A stretch of 64,000 nucleotides of DNA from Pseudomonas nicosulfuronedens. GTDB taxonomy: Bacteria > Pseudomonadota > Gammaproteobacteria > Pseudomonadales > Pseudomonadaceae. Shown piece by piece: positions 39,059 through 47,893 of this stretch (the stretch's first letter is position 1; each line of letters begins with the position of its first letter). The DNA is taken from assembly GCF_005877905.1 (NCBI RefSeq), contig NZ_SWDV01000038.1:1-64000 (forward strand), read 5' to 3'. The notes beneath the pieces are model-generated. The model was not told the DNA's origin and ran no database searches. It was given only the letters and a program-made list of their open reading frames with translations. The position numbers were made by a program, and so were the translations under genes.

Positions 39059-41683
39059 TCAGAAGGGCAGGCTGAGGGCGGGATCGACCGCTTTCAGCTG
39101 GGTGCGGAACACTTCCTTGATGCGTTCCAGTTCTTCCTGGGAATCCGCCTCGAAACGCAGGACCAGCACCGGAGTGGTGTTGGACGCACGAACCAGGCCC
39201 CAGCCTTTGGGGTAATCCACGCGCACGCCGTCGAGGGTGGTGAGGTTGGCTTCACCCCACTGGCCACGGGCCTGCAGCGCTTCGATCAGGGCGAACTTGC
39301 CCTCGTCGGTGACGGTGATGTTGATTTCCGGGGTGGAGATGTCCATCGGGAACGCGGAGAACACGCGCTCGGCGTCGCGCTTGTCCAGGCTGATGATTTC
39401 CAGCAGGCGCGCGGCGCTGTAGATGCCATCGTCGAAGCCGTACCAGCGTTCCTTGAAGAAGATATGGCCGCTCATTTCGCCAGCGAGCAGCGCGCCGGTT
39501 TCCTTCATCTTCTTCTTGATCAGCGAGTGGCCGGTCTTCCACATCACCGGGCGACCGCCGTAGCCGCTGATCAGCGAGATCAGGCGACGGGTGCATTTGA
39601 CGTCGAAGATGATGTCGGCGCCCGGATTGCGCGATACCACGTCCTTGGCGAACAGCATCAGCAGGCGGTCGGGGTAGATGATGGTGCCTTCGTTGGTCAC
39701 CACGCCCACGCGGTCGCCGTCGCCGTCGAAGGCCAGGCCGAGGTCGGCGCCGGTCTCTTTCACCTTGGCGATCAGGTCTTCCAGGTTCTCGGGCTTGCCC
39801 GGGTCCGGATGGTGGTTGGGGAAGGTGCCGTCGACGTCGCAGTACAGCGGGATCACGGTGCAGCCCAGGGCCTCGATCAGTTGCGGGGCGATCACACCGG
39901 CCACGCCGTTGCCGCAGTCCACCACCACTTTCAGCGGCTTGGCCAGGGCGATGTCGTCGCGGATCTGCTGGAAGTAGCGCGGCAGAATGTCGACCTGCTG
40001 CACGCTGCCCACGCCGGAGGCGAGATCGCCATTCTGGATGCGCTCGCGCAGCGCCTGGATCTGCTCGTTGGCCAGGGTCTCGCCGGCGACGACGATCTTG
40101 AAACCGTTGTAGTCCGGCGGGTTGTGGCTGCCGGTGAGCATCACGCCCGACTTGCCTTCCAGGACGTTGGCCGCGTAGTACAGGACCGGAGTCGGCACCA
40201 TGCCGACGTCGGTGACCTGGCAGCCGCAGTCGAGCAGACCCTGGATGAGGTGCTGGACCAGCTCGGGGCCGGACAGGCGGCCGTCGCGGCCCACGGAAAC
40301 GCACGGCTCGCCGCGCGCAAGGCTTTCGGAGCCGATCGCACGGCCGACCCAGTAGGCGGTCTCGGTGGTCAGGGTGTCGCCGACCACGCCACGGATGTCG
40401 TAGGCGCGGAAGATGCTGGCGGGCAGCTGCGGGGCTTTAGGCGTGCTCATAGCGGGTGTTTGCTCCAATCCCAGGAGATCCTGGTCTTCATCAAGAATGT
40501 CGATGTCCAGAATGTCGGTGTTCTGGAATAGCGGATCGACCAATGGCGTATCAGTGGCAGCGGCCGGGGCGCTGGCAGCGGCAACAGCCGGAACCGGCTG
40601 GGCGGCGACTGCAGGCGCGGCGGGGACGCCGGCACCGGGTGTTTCGGTCTTGCGGCGCGGCTGACGGGCCAGCGCCTGAGCCAGCGCCTGCAGGCTCGGC
40701 AGGCTCAGCTCAGGAGCTTTGGCAGTGCGTTGGCCGGCGAGTTCCTGAATGAACTGCCCCAGGGCCTGGGCATCCTTGCTGACGCGGCGCTGCATCGCAC
40801 TTTGCGCAAGATAGAGACCGAGCAGGCCGCCCACCAGGGCGAGCAGCGCGGCGATGCCCAGCAGGGTCGGCGAGTACAGCGGGTTGGTGATGGTCGGGCC
40901 CGGGGTGAAGCTCAGCTTCCAGTTGGGGTTGCCGCTGGACAGACTGATTGGCGCGGCGTCACCGGCCTGGCCGCGCTGCAGCAATACCTGCGCTGGCGAG
41001 TTGCCAAACTGCTGGGACAGCTGCAGCTGGCCGATATCGGTGGACATCGGCGGCAGACTGCCGAGCAGGCGCTGCAGGTCGACCACCAGCAGCAGCGAGC
41101 CCTGGATGGTGTTGTCCGCACCGCGCAGGGCAATGGGGCTGTAGACCAGCCAGCGGGTGCCGACCTTGTAGGCCTCCGGCGCCACGGCCTGGCCGCTCTC
41201 GACGCGGTGCAGCATGTCCAGCGCGGCATAGTTGAGCGGGCCGGGGCGGGACGTGTCCTGCACGGCCTGGCCATTGGCGTTCAGGTGAACGTCCAGCAGT
41301 GCGTCCAGATGGCCCTGGGTCAGGGTCTTCTCCAGCGCGGCGATGCGTGTCGGATCATTGCTCTGCAGGGCCGGCAGCAACTGCGGGTCGCTCGCCATGG
41401 CGCGGCTGTCCGCGGCCAGCAGGCTGAGAGACTGGCGCAGCGTACCGGCCTGGCTTTCCGACCAGGCGCTGCTCAGTTGTGCGACGTGGGTCCTGTCTGC
41501 CTGGCCGAACAGGCTGAACCACAGCAGCGCGCCGGCCGCCGCCACGCCACCGACGGTAAGTGCGAGGGCGGGCAGCAGCGGCTTGAGGTCGACCTTGGCC
41601 GCGGGGCCTTTGACGGCCTTCTCCGCCGGAACCAGTTCCGGCAGTTCGGCGCTGTCCTTGGCAGTGCGTTGGAAAAGTTTCAT
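39059..41683 (-). CDS. algC: phosphomannomutase/phosphoglucomutase AlgC, long membrane-anchored form
   Basis: Interconverts mannose-1/6-P and glucose-1/6-P for alginate, LPS and rhamnolipid precursors. The C-terminal 463 residues (from the internal ATG at 40450) match the classical AlgC: phospho-Ser108 in VMLTGSHNPPDYN, metal site FDGDGDR, sugar specificity loop GEMSGHIFF and phosphate loop RASNTTP. The full frame is 874 aa: two membrane helices (35-59, 272-293), a roughly 210-residue periplasmic sensor-like segment and a Pro/Ala linker precede the enzyme. The ATG at 41683 has gaggaga 7 nt upstream, so the long form is probably real; the short form may also be made. It follows dut by 40 nt. 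Confidence 0.93.
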   Translation of the reverse strand: MKLFQRTAKDSAELPELVPAEKAVKGPAAKVDLKPLLPALALTVGGVAAAGALLWFSLFGQADRTHVAQLSSAWSESQAGTLRQSLSLLAADSRAMASDPQLLPALQSNDPTRIAALEKTLTQGHLDALLDVHLNANGQAVQDTSRPGPLNYAALDMLHRVESGQAVAPEAYKVGTRWLVYSPIALRGADNTIQGSLLLVVDLQRLLGSLPPMSTDIGQLQLSQQFGNSPAQVLLQRGQAGDAAPISLSSGNPNWKLSFTPGPTITNPLYSPTLLGIAALLALVGGLLGLYLAQSAMQRRVSKDAQALGQFIQELAGQRTAKAPELSLPSLQALAQALARQPRRKTETPGAGVPAAPAVAAQPVPAVAAASAPAAATDTPLVDPLFQNTDILDIDILDEDQDLLGLEQTPAMSTPKAPQLPASIFRAYDIRGVVGDTLTTETAYWVGRAIGSESLARGEPCVSVGRDGRLSGPELVQHLIQGLLDCGCQVTDVGMVPTPVLYYAANVLEGKSGVMLTGSHNPPDYNGFKIVVAGETLANEQIQALRERIQNGDLASGVGSVQQVDILPRYFQQIRDDIALAKPLKVVVDCGNGVAGVIAPQLIEALGCTVIPLYCDVDGTFPNHHPDPGKPENLEDLIAKVKETGADLGLAFDGDGDRVGVVTNEGTIIYPDRLLMLFAKDVVSRNPGADIIFDVKCTRRLISLISGYGGRPVMWKTGHSLIKKKMKETGALLAGEMSGHIFFKERWYGFDDGIYSAARLLEIISLDKRDAERVFSAFPMDISTPEINITVTDEGKFALIEALQARGQWGEANLTTLDGVRVDYPKGWGLVRASNTTPVLVLRFEADSQEELERIKEVFRTQLKAVDPALSLPF

Positions 41684-41723
41684 GCAACGTCTCCTCGGCG
41701 ATTCATCCTGAAAGGGTAAAGGG

Positions 41724-42179
41724 TCAATGGCTGCCGGAATGACCGAAGCCGCCGGCGCCGCGCTGGCTTTCGTCGAAACTCTCGACCAGCTCGAAGTGCG
41801 CCTGCACCACCGGCACCAGTACCAACTGGGCGATGCGCTCGCCAATGGCGATCTTGAAGGCCGTCTGGCCGCGGTTCCAGCAGGAGACCATCAGCTCGCC
41901 CTGGTAGTCCGAGTCGATCAGGCCGACCAGGTTGCCCAGCACGATGCCGTGCTTGTGGCCCAGGCCCGAGCGTGGAAGGATCAGCGCGGCCAGGCCGGGA
42001 TCGGCGACATAGATGGACAGGCCAGTGGGGATCAGTACGGTCTGGCCCGGCTCGAGGACGCAGTCCTCCTTGAGCATGGCGCGCAGGTCGAGGCCGGCGG
42101 AACCCGGGGTGGCGTACTGCGGCAGCGGGAAGTCGCTGCCCAGGCGGGGGTCGAGGATCTTGGCTTGCAGGGAATGCAT
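41724..42179 (-). CDS. dut: dUTP pyrophosphatase
   Basis: Hydrolyses dUTP to dUMP and PPi, keeping uracil out of DNA and feeding dTMP synthesis. The 151 aa contain all five trimeric dUTPase motifs: [56 protein letters not shown] and the C-terminal [12 protein letters not shown]. It starts 7 nt after coaBC. Confidence 0.97.
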   Translation of the reverse strand: MHSLQAKILDPRLGSDFPLPQYATPGSAGLDLRAMLKEDCVLEPGQTVLIPTGLSIYVADPGLAALILPRSGLGHKHGIVLGNLVGLIDSDYQGELMVSCWNRGQTAFKIAIGERIAQLVLVPVVQAHFELVESFDESQRGAGGFGHSGSH

Positions 42180-42186
42180 TGAGTTC

Positions 42187-43395
42187 TCAGTGTTGATTGA
42201 TGCGTTCGGCGATGAAGGCGATCAGCTGGCGGGCGATCTTGCCCTTGCTGGTCTGGGCGAACGCAGTCTTGTGCAATTCGCGGTCGATGACCGTGATGGC
42301 GTTCTCTTCACTATTGAAGCCGATGGACGGATTTGCGACGTCATTGGCGACAATCAGGTCGAGATTCTTGTCCTTGAGCTTGCGCGAGGCGTACTCGAGC
42401 AGGTTCTCGGTCTCCGCGGCGAAGCCGACACTGAAGGGCCGGTCCTCGCGCAGCGAGAGGGTGGCGAGGATGTCGGGATTGCGCACCAGCTGCAAGAGCA
42501 GGCCGTCACCGGTGGTGGGGTCTTTCTTGAGTTTCTGCGTGGCGACCAGTTCCGGGCGGTAGTCGGCTACGGCGGCGGAAGCGATCAGGATGTCGGCCGG
42601 CATCGCCGCTTCGCAGGCGGCGAGCATGTCGCGGGCGCTGACTACGTCGACGCGGCTCACGCGGTCCGGGGTCGGCAGGTGCACGGGGCCGGTCACCAGG
42701 GTCACGCGGGCGCCGGCTTCGGCGGCCGCTTCGGCCAGGGCGAAGCCCATCTTCCCGGAGCTGTGGTTGGTGATGTAGCGCACCGGGTCGATGTTTTCCT
42801 GAGTCGGCCCTGCGGTGATCAGGATGTGCTGGCCGGTCAGGGCCTTGAACTCGAAGCAGTCGGCGGCCAGTTGTGCCAGCTCCTCGGCCTCGAGCATGCG
42901 CCCTGGTCCGACGTCGCCGCAGGCCTGGCTGCCCGCGGCGGGGCCGAAGAAGTGCAGGCCGCGGCTACGCAGCAGCTCGGCATTCACCTGGGTGGCCGGG
43001 TCGCGCCACATGGCCTGGTTCATCGCGGGGGCCAGGGCGACCTGCGCGTCGGTGGCGAGCACCAGGGTGGTCAGCAGGTCATTGGCCACGCCCTGGGCCA
43101 GGCGCGCCATCAGGTCGGCGGTGGCGGGGGCGATCAGTACCAGGTCGGCCCAGCGGGCCAGCTCGATATGCCCCATGGCCGCTTCGGCGGCAGGGTCGAG
43201 CAGGTCCAGGTGCACCGGGTGTCCGGAAAGGGCCTGAAGGGTGAGCGGCGTGATGAACTCGCGGCCACCCTGGGTCATCACGACACGCACCTCGGCGCCC
43301 TGGTCGCGCAACCGGCGGACCAGTTCGGCGCTCTTGTAGGCGGCGATACCGCCGCCGACGCCCAGAACGATGCGTTTACGATAGAGCCGCTGCAT
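42187..43395 (-). CDS. coaBC: bifunctional CoaBC (phosphopantothenoylcysteine synthetase/decarboxylase)
   Basis: Two steps of CoA synthesis in one 402-aa flavoprotein. The N-terminal FMN decarboxylase (CoaC) has [34 protein letters not shown] and [11 protein letters not shown]. The C-terminal CTP-dependent synthetase (CoaB) starts near residue 185 with [27 protein letters not shown]. It heads coaBC-dut-algC-argB and diverges from radC across 142 bp. Confidence 0.96.
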   Translation of the reverse strand: MQRLYRKRIVLGVGGGIAAYKSAELVRRLRDQGAEVRVVMTQGGREFITPLTLQALSGHPVHLDLLDPAAEAAMGHIELARWADLVLIAPATADLMARLAQGVANDLLTTLVLATDAQVALAPAMNQAMWRDPATQVNAELLRSRGLHFFGPAAGSQACGDVGPGRMLEAEELAQLAADCFEFKALTGQHILITAGPTQENIDPVRYITNHSSGKMGFALAEAAAEAGARVTLVTGPVHLPTPDRVSRVDVVSARDMLAACEAAMPADILIASAAVADYRPELVATQKLKKDPTTGDGLLLQLVRNPDILATLSLREDRPFSVGFAAETENLLEYASRKLKDKNLDLIVANDVANPSIGFNSEENAITVIDRELHKTAFAQTSKGKIARQLIAFIAERINQH

Positions 43396-43537
43396 AGGCC
43401 AGCCTTAAATACGGAAATGGATGACGCGCGCTGAAGCCGATGACGCCTCCCCAGGCCTCCGGCCGCGCGCAGCGAGGGGGCTAAGATAGCACAGCGCCTG
43501 CGCCGGAACAGCGGGCGGACCAGACCTGGGAGGTTGC

Positions 43538-44212
43538 GTGAGAATTCTGGATTGGCCTGCGTCGGAGCGCCCCCGGGAGCGCTTGCTCGAACAGGGAGCA
43601 GCAAGCCTGAGCGATGCTGAATTGCTGGCCATCTTCCTGCGCACCGGTGTCACCGGTTGCAGTGCCGTCGACCTGGCGCGCCGGCTTCTGGTTGAGTTCG
43701 GCAGTTTGCGCGCGCTGCTGGAGGCCGACCTTGACGCGTTCTGCAGCCATCGCGGGTTGGGGCCGGCCAAGTTCACCCAGCTCCAGGCGGTGCTGGAAAT
43801 GGGGCGCCGGCACCTGGCCGAGGACATGGACCGTGGCCCCGCCCTGGAAAGCCCGCAGGCAGTGCGTGACTTCCTCAAGGCGCGGCTGCGCCACGAGCCC
43901 CACGAGGTCTTCGCCTGCCTGTTCCTGGACAATCGACACCGCCTGCTGGACTTCGAAGTGCTGTTCCACGGTTCCATCGACAGTGCCAGCGTCTACCCCC
44001 GGCAGATCGTCAAGCGCGCCCTGGCGCATAACGCCGCTGCGCTGATCCTGGCCCACAACCACCCCTCAGGGATCGCCGAGCCGAGCCAGTCCGACGACCT
44101 GCTGACCCGCCGCATCGTACAGGCGCTGGCGCTGATCGACGTGCGCGTGCTCGATCACTTCATCGTTGGTGACGGCGAGCCACAGTCAATGGCCGAGCTG
44201 GGGATGCTCTGA
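43538..44212 (+). CDS. radC: RadC/YeeS-family JAB protein
   Basis: A 224-aa protein. The N-terminal half has a helix-hairpin-helix (about 40-90) and the C-terminal half a JAB/MPN metalloprotease fold with [14 protein letters not shown] near residue 170 and a Glu near [11 protein letters not shown]. The start at 43538 is GTG. Once thought to be a repair gene, its function is unsettled. Its stop overlaps the 3' end of a convergent gene by 27 bp. Confidence 0.94.
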   Translation: MRILDWPASERPRERLLEQGAASLSDAELLAIFLRTGVTGCSAVDLARRLLVEFGSLRALLEADLDAFCSHRGLGPAKFTQLQAVLEMGRRHLAEDMDRGPALESPQAVRDFLKARLRHEPHEVFACLFLDNRHRLLDFEVLFHGSIDSASVYPRQIVKRALAHNAAALILAHNHPSGIAEPSQSDDLLTRRIVQALALIDVRVLDHFIVGDGEPQSMAELGML

Positions 44213-44755
44213 GACGCGCCGCTGGATGTCGCGCAGCAGGCGCCGGCGGATCAGTCCGCTGACCGGGCGGATAGCGAGCCAGTAAGGGGTGAACAGCAGG
44301 CGGCTGCGGCGGTCCGGACAGTGCACGCGGGTTTCCGTGCGGACATGGGTGAAGCCGTCCTGCTCTGCCGGTGCGCAGGAAAAATGCAGCATCAGCCTGG
44401 GCGTACCGGGTTCGGCGAAGCGCCGGAAGGCGTCGCCGTCGGCGCACGGACGCAGGCCGAAGTCGCTGCGCCAGAAGCGCCCGACCAGTCCATAGGCGAT
44501 CTCGTGATTGCCATGGCGGCCCAGCAGGGTGAATTCATGCAAGCCGAAGCGTGGACGATCCTCCAGGGCATTGCGCAGCCCCAGGTGCAGGGCGAGCCGT
44601 GCAGGCGCCTCGCGGATCTGCAGGAGGCGCTGCACCAGCGGGTCGTGCTCGGCGGTCAGCTGGCTCACTGCGTCCAGCACCTGCCCGGGCGACGCCCGCA
44701 TGGTCAGCGAGTGCCGCTCGGCGAACTGGAACTCGGGCAGCAGATGGTCGAGCAA
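44186..44755 (-). CDS. hypothetical protein, possible SRPBCC/START-like fold
   Basis: About 189 aa; I do not recognise a named family. The N-terminal part ([23 protein letters not shown]) and the mid-part resemble SRPBCC/polyketide-cyclase-like proteins in pattern. The start is uncertain: TTG at 44755 fits the family-like N-terminus and lies 9 nt before the stop of the upstream gene (44764); the first ATG is about 17 codons inside. The longest frame to 44872 begins inside the upstream coding sequence. It corresponds to the gene between radC and the DppA-type protein in P. aeruginosa (PA5318). The stop overlaps radC by 27 bp. Confidence 0.65.
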   Translation of the reverse strand: MLDHLLPEFQFAERHSLTMRASPGQVLDAVSQLTAEHDPLVQRLLQIREAPARLALHLGLRNALEDRPRFGLHEFTLLGRHGNHEIAYGLVGRFWRSDFGLRPCADGDAFRRFAEPGTPRLMLHFSCAPAEQDGFTHVRTETRVHCPDRRSRLLFTPYWLAIRPVSGLIRRRLLRDIQRRVSEHPQLGH

Positions 44756-44763
44756 TTCGCTGC

Positions 44764-46335
44764 TCAGAGCTGCACCTTCGAGTAGTCCTGGCGGCCGAAA
44801 GGGTTCACCGTGTAGCCCTTGACGTTCTGGCGGGTCAGCGCCGAGGCGGTCGGGTGTGCCAGCGGCAGCCACAGCGCCTGGTCGTGGATGATTTGCTGCG
44901 CCTGGTGATACAGCTCGCTGCGCTTGGCCTGGTCCGCTACCGCCTTGCCCTGGCTGATCAGGCCGTCGAGCTTGTCGTCGCAGTAGCGCGCGAAGTTCAG
45001 CCCGGATTTCACGCTGGCGCAGGAGAACTGCGGGGTGAGGAAGTTATCCGGGTCGCCGTTGTCGCCGGCCCAGCCCATGAACAGCAGGTCATGCTCGCCG
45101 GCCTTGGCGCGGCGGATCAGCTCGCCCCACTCGATCACGCGGATCTCGGCCTGGATGCCGATCTGTGCCAGGTCCGCCTGCAGCAGCTGCGCGCCGACGC
45201 TGGGGTTGGGGTTGAGCAGGCTGCCGGAGGGGCGGGTCCAGATAGTGGTCTTGAAGCCGTCCTTGTGCCCGGCCTCGGCCAGCAGCGCGCGAGCCTTGTC
45301 CAGGTCGCGGGGGTAGCCGGGGATGTCCTTGGCGTAGCTCCAGGTGTTGGGCGGGTAGACGCCATCGGCGGTGGTGGCGCTGCCGGCGAACACGCTCTTG
45401 AGGTAGGTGTCCTTGTCGAAGGCGAGGTTGATCGCCTGGCGTACCTTGGGATTGTCCAGCGGCGGGTGCTGGCTGTTGATGCCGACGAAGGCGGTCATGA
45501 AGGCCGGGGTCTGTTCGACCTTCAGGCTGGCGTCCTTGGTAGCGGCCTCTACGTCCAGCGGCTTGGGCGACAGGGCGATCTGGCATTCGCCGCGCTTGAG
45601 CTTCTGCAGGCGCACGCTGGCGTCCGGGGTGATGGCGAACACCAGGTTATCCACAGCTGGCTTGCCGCCGAAGTACTCGGTGTTGGCGGCGTAGCGCACC
45701 ACGGCGTCCTTCTGGAAACGCTTGAAGACGAAGGGGCCGGTGCCGATCGGCTGGGCGTTGAGCTTCTCCGGGGTGCCGGCCTTCATCAACTGGTCGGCGT
45801 ACTCGGCCGAATAGATGGAGGCGAAGCCCATGCTGAGCATTGCCAGAAAGGTGGCGTCCGGGTGGTTGAGGCTGAAGCGTACATGGTGCTCATCGACCTT
45901 CTCCACGGCCTTGACCAGGCTCGGCAGCTGCATCGACTGGGCATGGGGGAAGCCGCTCTGGGCGACCTTGTGCCAGGGCTGGGCCGGGTCGAGCATGCGC
46001 TGGAAGCTGAACACCACGTCGTCGGCGGCAAGCGTCCGGCTCGGCTTGAAGTAGTCGGTGTGGTGGAAGGCCACGCCGTCGCGCAGCTGGAAGTCATAGG
46101 TCAGGCCATCGTCGGAGACCTTCCAGCTCTCGGCCAGGCTCGGCACCACTTCGCCGCGGGCGGCATCGAAGTCCACCAGGCGGTTCATCAGCACGTCGGC
46201 CGAGGCGTTGGTGGTGGTCAGCGAGTTGTACTGGACCACGTCGAAGCCTTCGGGGCTGGCTTCGGTGCACACGCTCAGCGAGGCGGCGCTGGCGAGAGCA
46301 GGGGAAAGCAGGAGGGCGAGAAGGGCAAGACGCAT
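44764..46335 (-). CDS. dipeptide ABC transporter substrate-binding protein (DppA family)
   Basis: A 523-aa periplasmic receptor of SBP family 5. A signal peptide (MRLALLALLLSPALASA) is followed by SLSVCTEASPEGFDVVQYNSLTTTNASADVLMNRLV, the family 5 motif region DVVFSFQRMLDP, and the C-terminal LFMGWAGDNGDPDNFLTPQFSC. The start at 46335 has ggagt upstream and begins the signal peptide. No permease or ATPase gene is nearby, so it must share a transporter encoded elsewhere; in P. aeruginosa the corresponding gene is one of several DppA paralogues. Confidence 0.93.
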   Translation of the reverse strand: MRLALLALLLSPALASAASLSVCTEASPEGFDVVQYNSLTTTNASADVLMNRLVDFDAARGEVVPSLAESWKVSDDGLTYDFQLRDGVAFHHTDYFKPSRTLAADDVVFSFQRMLDPAQPWHKVAQSGFPHAQSMQLPSLVKAVEKVDEHHVRFSLNHPDATFLAMLSMGFASIYSAEYADQLMKAGTPEKLNAQPIGTGPFVFKRFQKDAVVRYAANTEYFGGKPAVDNLVFAITPDASVRLQKLKRGECQIALSPKPLDVEAATKDASLKVEQTPAFMTAFVGINSQHPPLDNPKVRQAINLAFDKDTYLKSVFAGSATTADGVYPPNTWSYAKDIPGYPRDLDKARALLAEAGHKDGFKTTIWTRPSGSLLNPNPSVGAQLLQADLAQIGIQAEIRVIEWGELIRRAKAGEHDLLFMGWAGDNGDPDNFLTPQFSCASVKSGLNFARYCDDKLDGLISQGKAVADQAKRSELYHQAQQIIHDQALWLPLAHPTASALTRQNVKGYTVNPFGRQDYSKVQL

Positions 46336-46523
46336 GACGGACTCCGTGTAAGCTGGCAAGATGCCCATCCGCGAGGCTGGGCGGGTCATGCAAGGCTGTT
46401 GGCAGCCTCGAAGGAGCTACCCTAGACCAAGCCGCCGCCCGTCACAACGATGACAGGCGACGAACGGCACCAGTGCCGCGGCCCGCGGGGGCTGGCGTCG
46501 GCTTTTTCGAGTCATGCTTTCCC

Positions 46524-46553
46524 TTGCAGCTGGAAGTGTCTTTCTGATATAAA
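46524..46553 (+). promoter_or_regulatory. candidate sigma70 promoter of rpmBG
   Basis: ttgcag (46524-46529), 18-nt spacer, tataaa (46548-46553), about 145 nt before rpmB. The remainder of the 365-bp gap has a small hairpin (catgccgggtttggcatg, 46662-46679), a possible leader structure, and no further gene that I can see. Confidence 0.55.
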
Positions 46554-46700
46554 GCTGCGCTCTTTTCTGGGGCCCTGCTCTGATCCTGCGACTCGATCGC
46601 GGCGAAGCGGCAGTTAAGACCCCGGTGAAACTGAGAATCCTATTGAGTTAAGCAGCCAACCCATGCCGGGTTTGGCATGTGGTTTACAGAGGGCTGAGCC

Positions 46701-46937
46701 ATGTCGAGAGTTTGCCAAGTGACCGGTAAGGGTCCGGTTACCGGGAACAACATTTCCCACGCACACAACAAAACCCGCCGCCGTTTCCTGCCGAACCTGC
46801 AGCACCACCGTTTCTGGGTTGAATCCGAGAAGCGCTTCGTGCGTCTGCGCGTTTCCGCCAAAGGCATGCGTATCATCGACAAGCGTGGCATCGAGGCCGT
46901 TCTGAACGACCTGCGCGCCCGCGGCGAAAAATTCTAA
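46701..46937 (+). CDS. rpmB: 50S ribosomal protein L28
   Basis: A 78-aa basic ribosomal protein with the family pattern [46 protein letters not shown]. It starts after gagggctgagcc. It is followed by rpmG after 12 nt, the usual pair. Confidence 0.98.
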   Translation: MSRVCQVTGKGPVTGNNISHAHNKTRRRFLPNLQHHRFWVESEKRFVRLRVSAKGMRIIDKRGIEAVLNDLRARGEKF

Positions 46938-46949
46938 GGAGCTGCAGTC

Positions 46950-47105
46950 ATGCGCGAACTGATCCGTTTGGTGTCCAGCGCCGGTACCGGCCACTTCTAC
47001 ACCACCGACAAGAACAAGCGTACCAAGCCTGAGAAAATCGAGATCAAGAAATACGATCCGGTTGTTCGCAAGCACGTGATCTACAAGGAAGCCAAGATCA
47101 AGTAA
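46950..47105 (+). CDS. rpmG: 50S ribosomal protein L33
   Basis: A 51-aa basic ribosomal protein starting [24 protein letters not shown] and ending [18 protein letters not shown]. It has no CxxC zinc pairs (Cys-less L33). aaggag lies just before the ATG. It is co-transcribed with rpmB and closed by a terminator. Confidence 0.97.
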   Translation: MRELIRLVSSAGTGHFYTTDKNKRTKPEKIEIKKYDPVVRKHVIYKEAKIK

Positions 47106-47126
47106 TTGATCTTCGCCCTTGTGAAG

Positions 47127-47153
47127 AAACCCGCCCCTCGTGGCGGGTTTTTT
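47127..47153 (+). terminator. terminator of rpmBG
   Basis: A 9-bp stem aaacccgcc/ggcgggttt followed by ttttttc, 21 nt after rpmG. Confidence 0.9.
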
Positions 47154-47188
47154 CTTGCCTGCCGTTTTTCCTGTGAAACGGCAGGCAC

Positions 47189-47218
47189 AAAAAAGCCCGC
47201 CATTCGGCGGGCTTTTTC
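47189..47218. terminator. terminator of the convergent cupin gene
   Basis: Stem aaaaagcccgcc/ggcgggcttttt around attc. On the minus strand it closes the cupin gene 12 nt after its stop. A second hairpin, tgccgtttttcc/gaaacggca (47160-47183), lies between this and the rpmBG terminator. Confidence 0.85.
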
Positions 47219-47230
47219 AGGTTCGGGTGC

Positions 47231-47593
47231 TCAGGCCTTCTGCTCGAAGATCACATAGACCTTGCGGCAGGGCTCCAGTACTTCCCAGGTGCCGCTGAAG
47301 CCGGCCGGGATGACGAAGCGGTCGCCGACGCGCACGGTCTTGGCGCCGCCATTGGCGTCACGGATCACCGACACACCCTGGAGAATCTCGCAGTACTCGT
47401 GCTCGGTGTAGCTGACGTTCCAGTGGCCCGGCTCGCCTTCCCAGATGCCCACGTTGAACTGGCCGCAGTCGCTGGCGTAGTGGTTGCGTACGTTCTGCGC
47501 CGGGTCGCCCTTGATGATGCGGTCCGGGGCGGGACGGTAGTGTTCGGGGGCGGTGGTGGCCTGGGCGAAATCGACGATCTGCTCGACGTTCAT
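47231..47593 (-). CDS. cupin-domain protein (EutQ/DUF861-like)
   Basis: A 120-aa single-domain cupin. The two motifs are CGQFNVGIWEGEPGHWNVSYTEHEYCEILQGVSVIRD and VRVGDRFVIPAGFSGTWEVLE; the first keeps the His/Glu-type metal ligand pattern (YTEHEYCEIL). The family includes ethanolamine-utilisation EutQ and sugar-related cupins; role here unknown. It diverges from the kauB-like aldehyde dehydrogenase across 300 bp, so co-regulation with polyamine or amine catabolism is possible. Confidence 0.85.
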   Translation of the reverse strand: MNVEQIVDFAQATTAPEHYRPAPDRIIKGDPAQNVRNHYASDCGQFNVGIWEGEPGHWNVSYTEHEYCEILQGVSVIRDANGGAKTVRVGDRFVIPAGFSGTWEVLEPCRKVYVIFEQKA

Positions 47594-47893
47594 GGCGGTC
47601 TCGGTTCTTTAGAGTTGTTGGCGAGAGTGCGTGCGGGCACGCGCAGCGCTGTTGGATATTTACTCCGAAGCGGCTGTCGGAAAACCATCAGCCGACGAAT
47701 CGAGGCAGTCTATGTTTAATAAAACGAACGTGACAAGGCCATTTGGCCGCTTAGTGTAAAAAATATTGAAAATTGGCTGCCTCCGGTTTAGGGTGGCGAA
47801 CAGCATGCGTTCGCTCCGCCTTGCGATATTTTTGACAGCGCGCCCGCCGGGCGCCTGCACCTGATAAGTACATTAATAAGAGGACACGTTGTC
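47594..47893. other. AT-rich divergent intergenic region (cupin / kauB)
   Basis: The 300-bp gap between divergent genes is markedly more AT-rich than its surroundings around 47705-47785 (tttaataaaacgaacgtgac; aaaaaatattgaaaattgg). It contains ggccatttggcc (47737-47748). A tggc-N9-gc spaced element at 47794-47808 (tggcgaacagcatgc) could be a weak -24/-12 sigma54 promoter. I see no gene. Confidence 0.5.
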
